Source: Gracilimonas sp031580945 (GTDB lineage: Bacteria > Bacteroidota > Rhodothermia > Balneolales > Balneolaceae). Taken from it: a stretch of 15,089 nt of DNA. Under the pieces are notes generated by a model. It was given only the letters and a program-made list of their open reading frames with translations. It did no database searches and was not told the DNA's origin. The stretch is taken from contig JAVLBT010000063.1 of assembly GCA_031580945.1 (NCBI GenBank), forward strand, positions 1-15,089, written 5' to 3'. Below, in pieces: positions 14,905 through 15,089 of this stretch (within the stretch, counting starts at the first letter, position 1; each line of letters begins with the position of its first letter). The position numbers were made by a program, and so were the translations under genes.

Positions 14905-14935
14905 TTGACTATCAAAGTTATCATACTTAATTTTG
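14905..14935 (+). promoter_or_regulatory. Bacteroidota-consensus promoter of the tRNA cluster
   Basis: TTG (14905-14907) and, after 20 nt, TAATTTTG (14928-14935), a perfect match to TAnnTTTG. The start of transcription would be near 14942, about 10 nt before mature tRNA-Thr. This sits in the 65-nt gap between dedA and the tRNA, which has no clear terminator for the preceding operon. Confidence 0.65.
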
Positions 14936-14951
14936 AAGTCTTTCGCGAAAA

Positions 14952-15024
14952 GCCAGTGTAGCTCAGTTGGTAGAGCAACGGTTTTGTAAACCGTCGGTCA
15001 TCGGTTCGAATCCGGTCACTGGCT
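14952..15024 (+). tRNA. tRNA-Thr(TGT)
   Basis: All four arms fold: acceptor GCCAGTG (14952-14958) with CACTGGC (15017-15023), D stem GCTC/GAGC, anticodon stem ACGGT/ACCGT around loop TTTGTAA with anticodon TGT at 14985-14987, and T stem ATCGG/CCGGT around TTCGAAT. The discriminator is T at 15024, and the 3' CCA is not encoded (TGCG follows). It reads the Thr codon ACA and probably other ACN codons. Confidence 0.97.
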
Positions 15025-15045
15025 CTGCGATTTTGATTTATTGAT

Positions 15046-15089
15046 GGGGGGATACCAAAGCGGCCAACTGGGGCAGACTGTAAATCTGT
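15046..15089 (+). tRNA. tRNA-Tyr(GTA), 3' truncated by the window edge
   Basis: The 5' half of a tRNA begins 21 nt after tRNA-Thr. GGGGGGA is the acceptor strand, TA are positions 8-9, a D arm containing GCGGCCAACTGGGGC follows, then the anticodon stem GCAGA (15073-15077), loop CTGTAAA with anticodon GTA (15080-15082), and TCTGT. The long variable arm and T arm expected of bacterial tRNA-Tyr fall outside the window. A Thr-Tyr-Gly-Thr tRNA order followed by tuf is common in bacteria, so the next genes are probably those. Confidence 0.9.

Noticed and set aside
1..15089. CRISPR arrays, insertion sequences, integrases, phage or toxin-antitoxin genes
   Set aside because: No direct repeat array, transposase motif, terminal inverted repeats or att-like duplication at the tRNAs was seen within the window.

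Overview
The window looks like chromosomal, AT-rich DNA from a Bacteroidota-type bacterium, most likely the Balneolota/Rhodothermota side of that superphylum. The grounds are: almost no Shine-Dalgarno sequences ahead of the genes; a promoter before tRNA-Thr that fits the Bacteroidota consensus (TTG, 20 nt, TAnnTTTG); and the protein styles. The phylum is an inference and no species is claimed. Nothing mobile was seen: no IS, integrase, CRISPR or phage gene.

Layout. (1) Positions 2-994, plus strand: the 3' part of a GAF plus HisKA_2-type histidine kinase whose start lies left of the window. (2) Positions 991-3926, minus strand: a compact three-gene cassette of type III polyketide synthase, class I methyltransferase and FAD monooxygenase. 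Its order and content resemble the phenolic-lipid/alkylquinone operon srsABC of Streptomyces. (3) Positions 4080-5435, minus: a MATE exporter just upstream of the cassette in the same direction. (4) Positions 5512-11831, minus: a five-gene run of small secreted protein, membrane-anchored LytR_C-domain protein, rsfS, D-2-hydroxyacid dehydrogenase, and a 1293-residue NtrY-like histidine kinase with about 12 membrane helices. (5) A divergent promoter region at 11832-12002. (6) Positions 12003-14886, plus: the tightly packed queA-ispD-ispF-dedA operon. (7) Positions 14952 to the end: tRNA-Thr(TGT) and the start of tRNA-Tyr(GTA), probably the head of the tRNA cluster that often precedes tuf in bacteria (inferred).

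How the parts work together. The PKS-methyltransferase-hydroxylase trio is expected to build, methylate and oxidise an aromatic polyketide, possibly a membrane-associated alkylresorcinol or quinone; the MATE pump could export it or protect against it. Two sensor kinases, neither with a response regulator in view, flank the cassette and MATE block. The plus-strand operon is housekeeping: queuosine tRNA modification, two MEP isoprenoid steps, and a DedA membrane protein.

The most interesting items are the PKS cassette, the very large orphan kinase with three predicted extracytoplasmic regions, and the unrecognised secreted protein at the head of the rsfS operon. I did not see a clearly unprecedented system.
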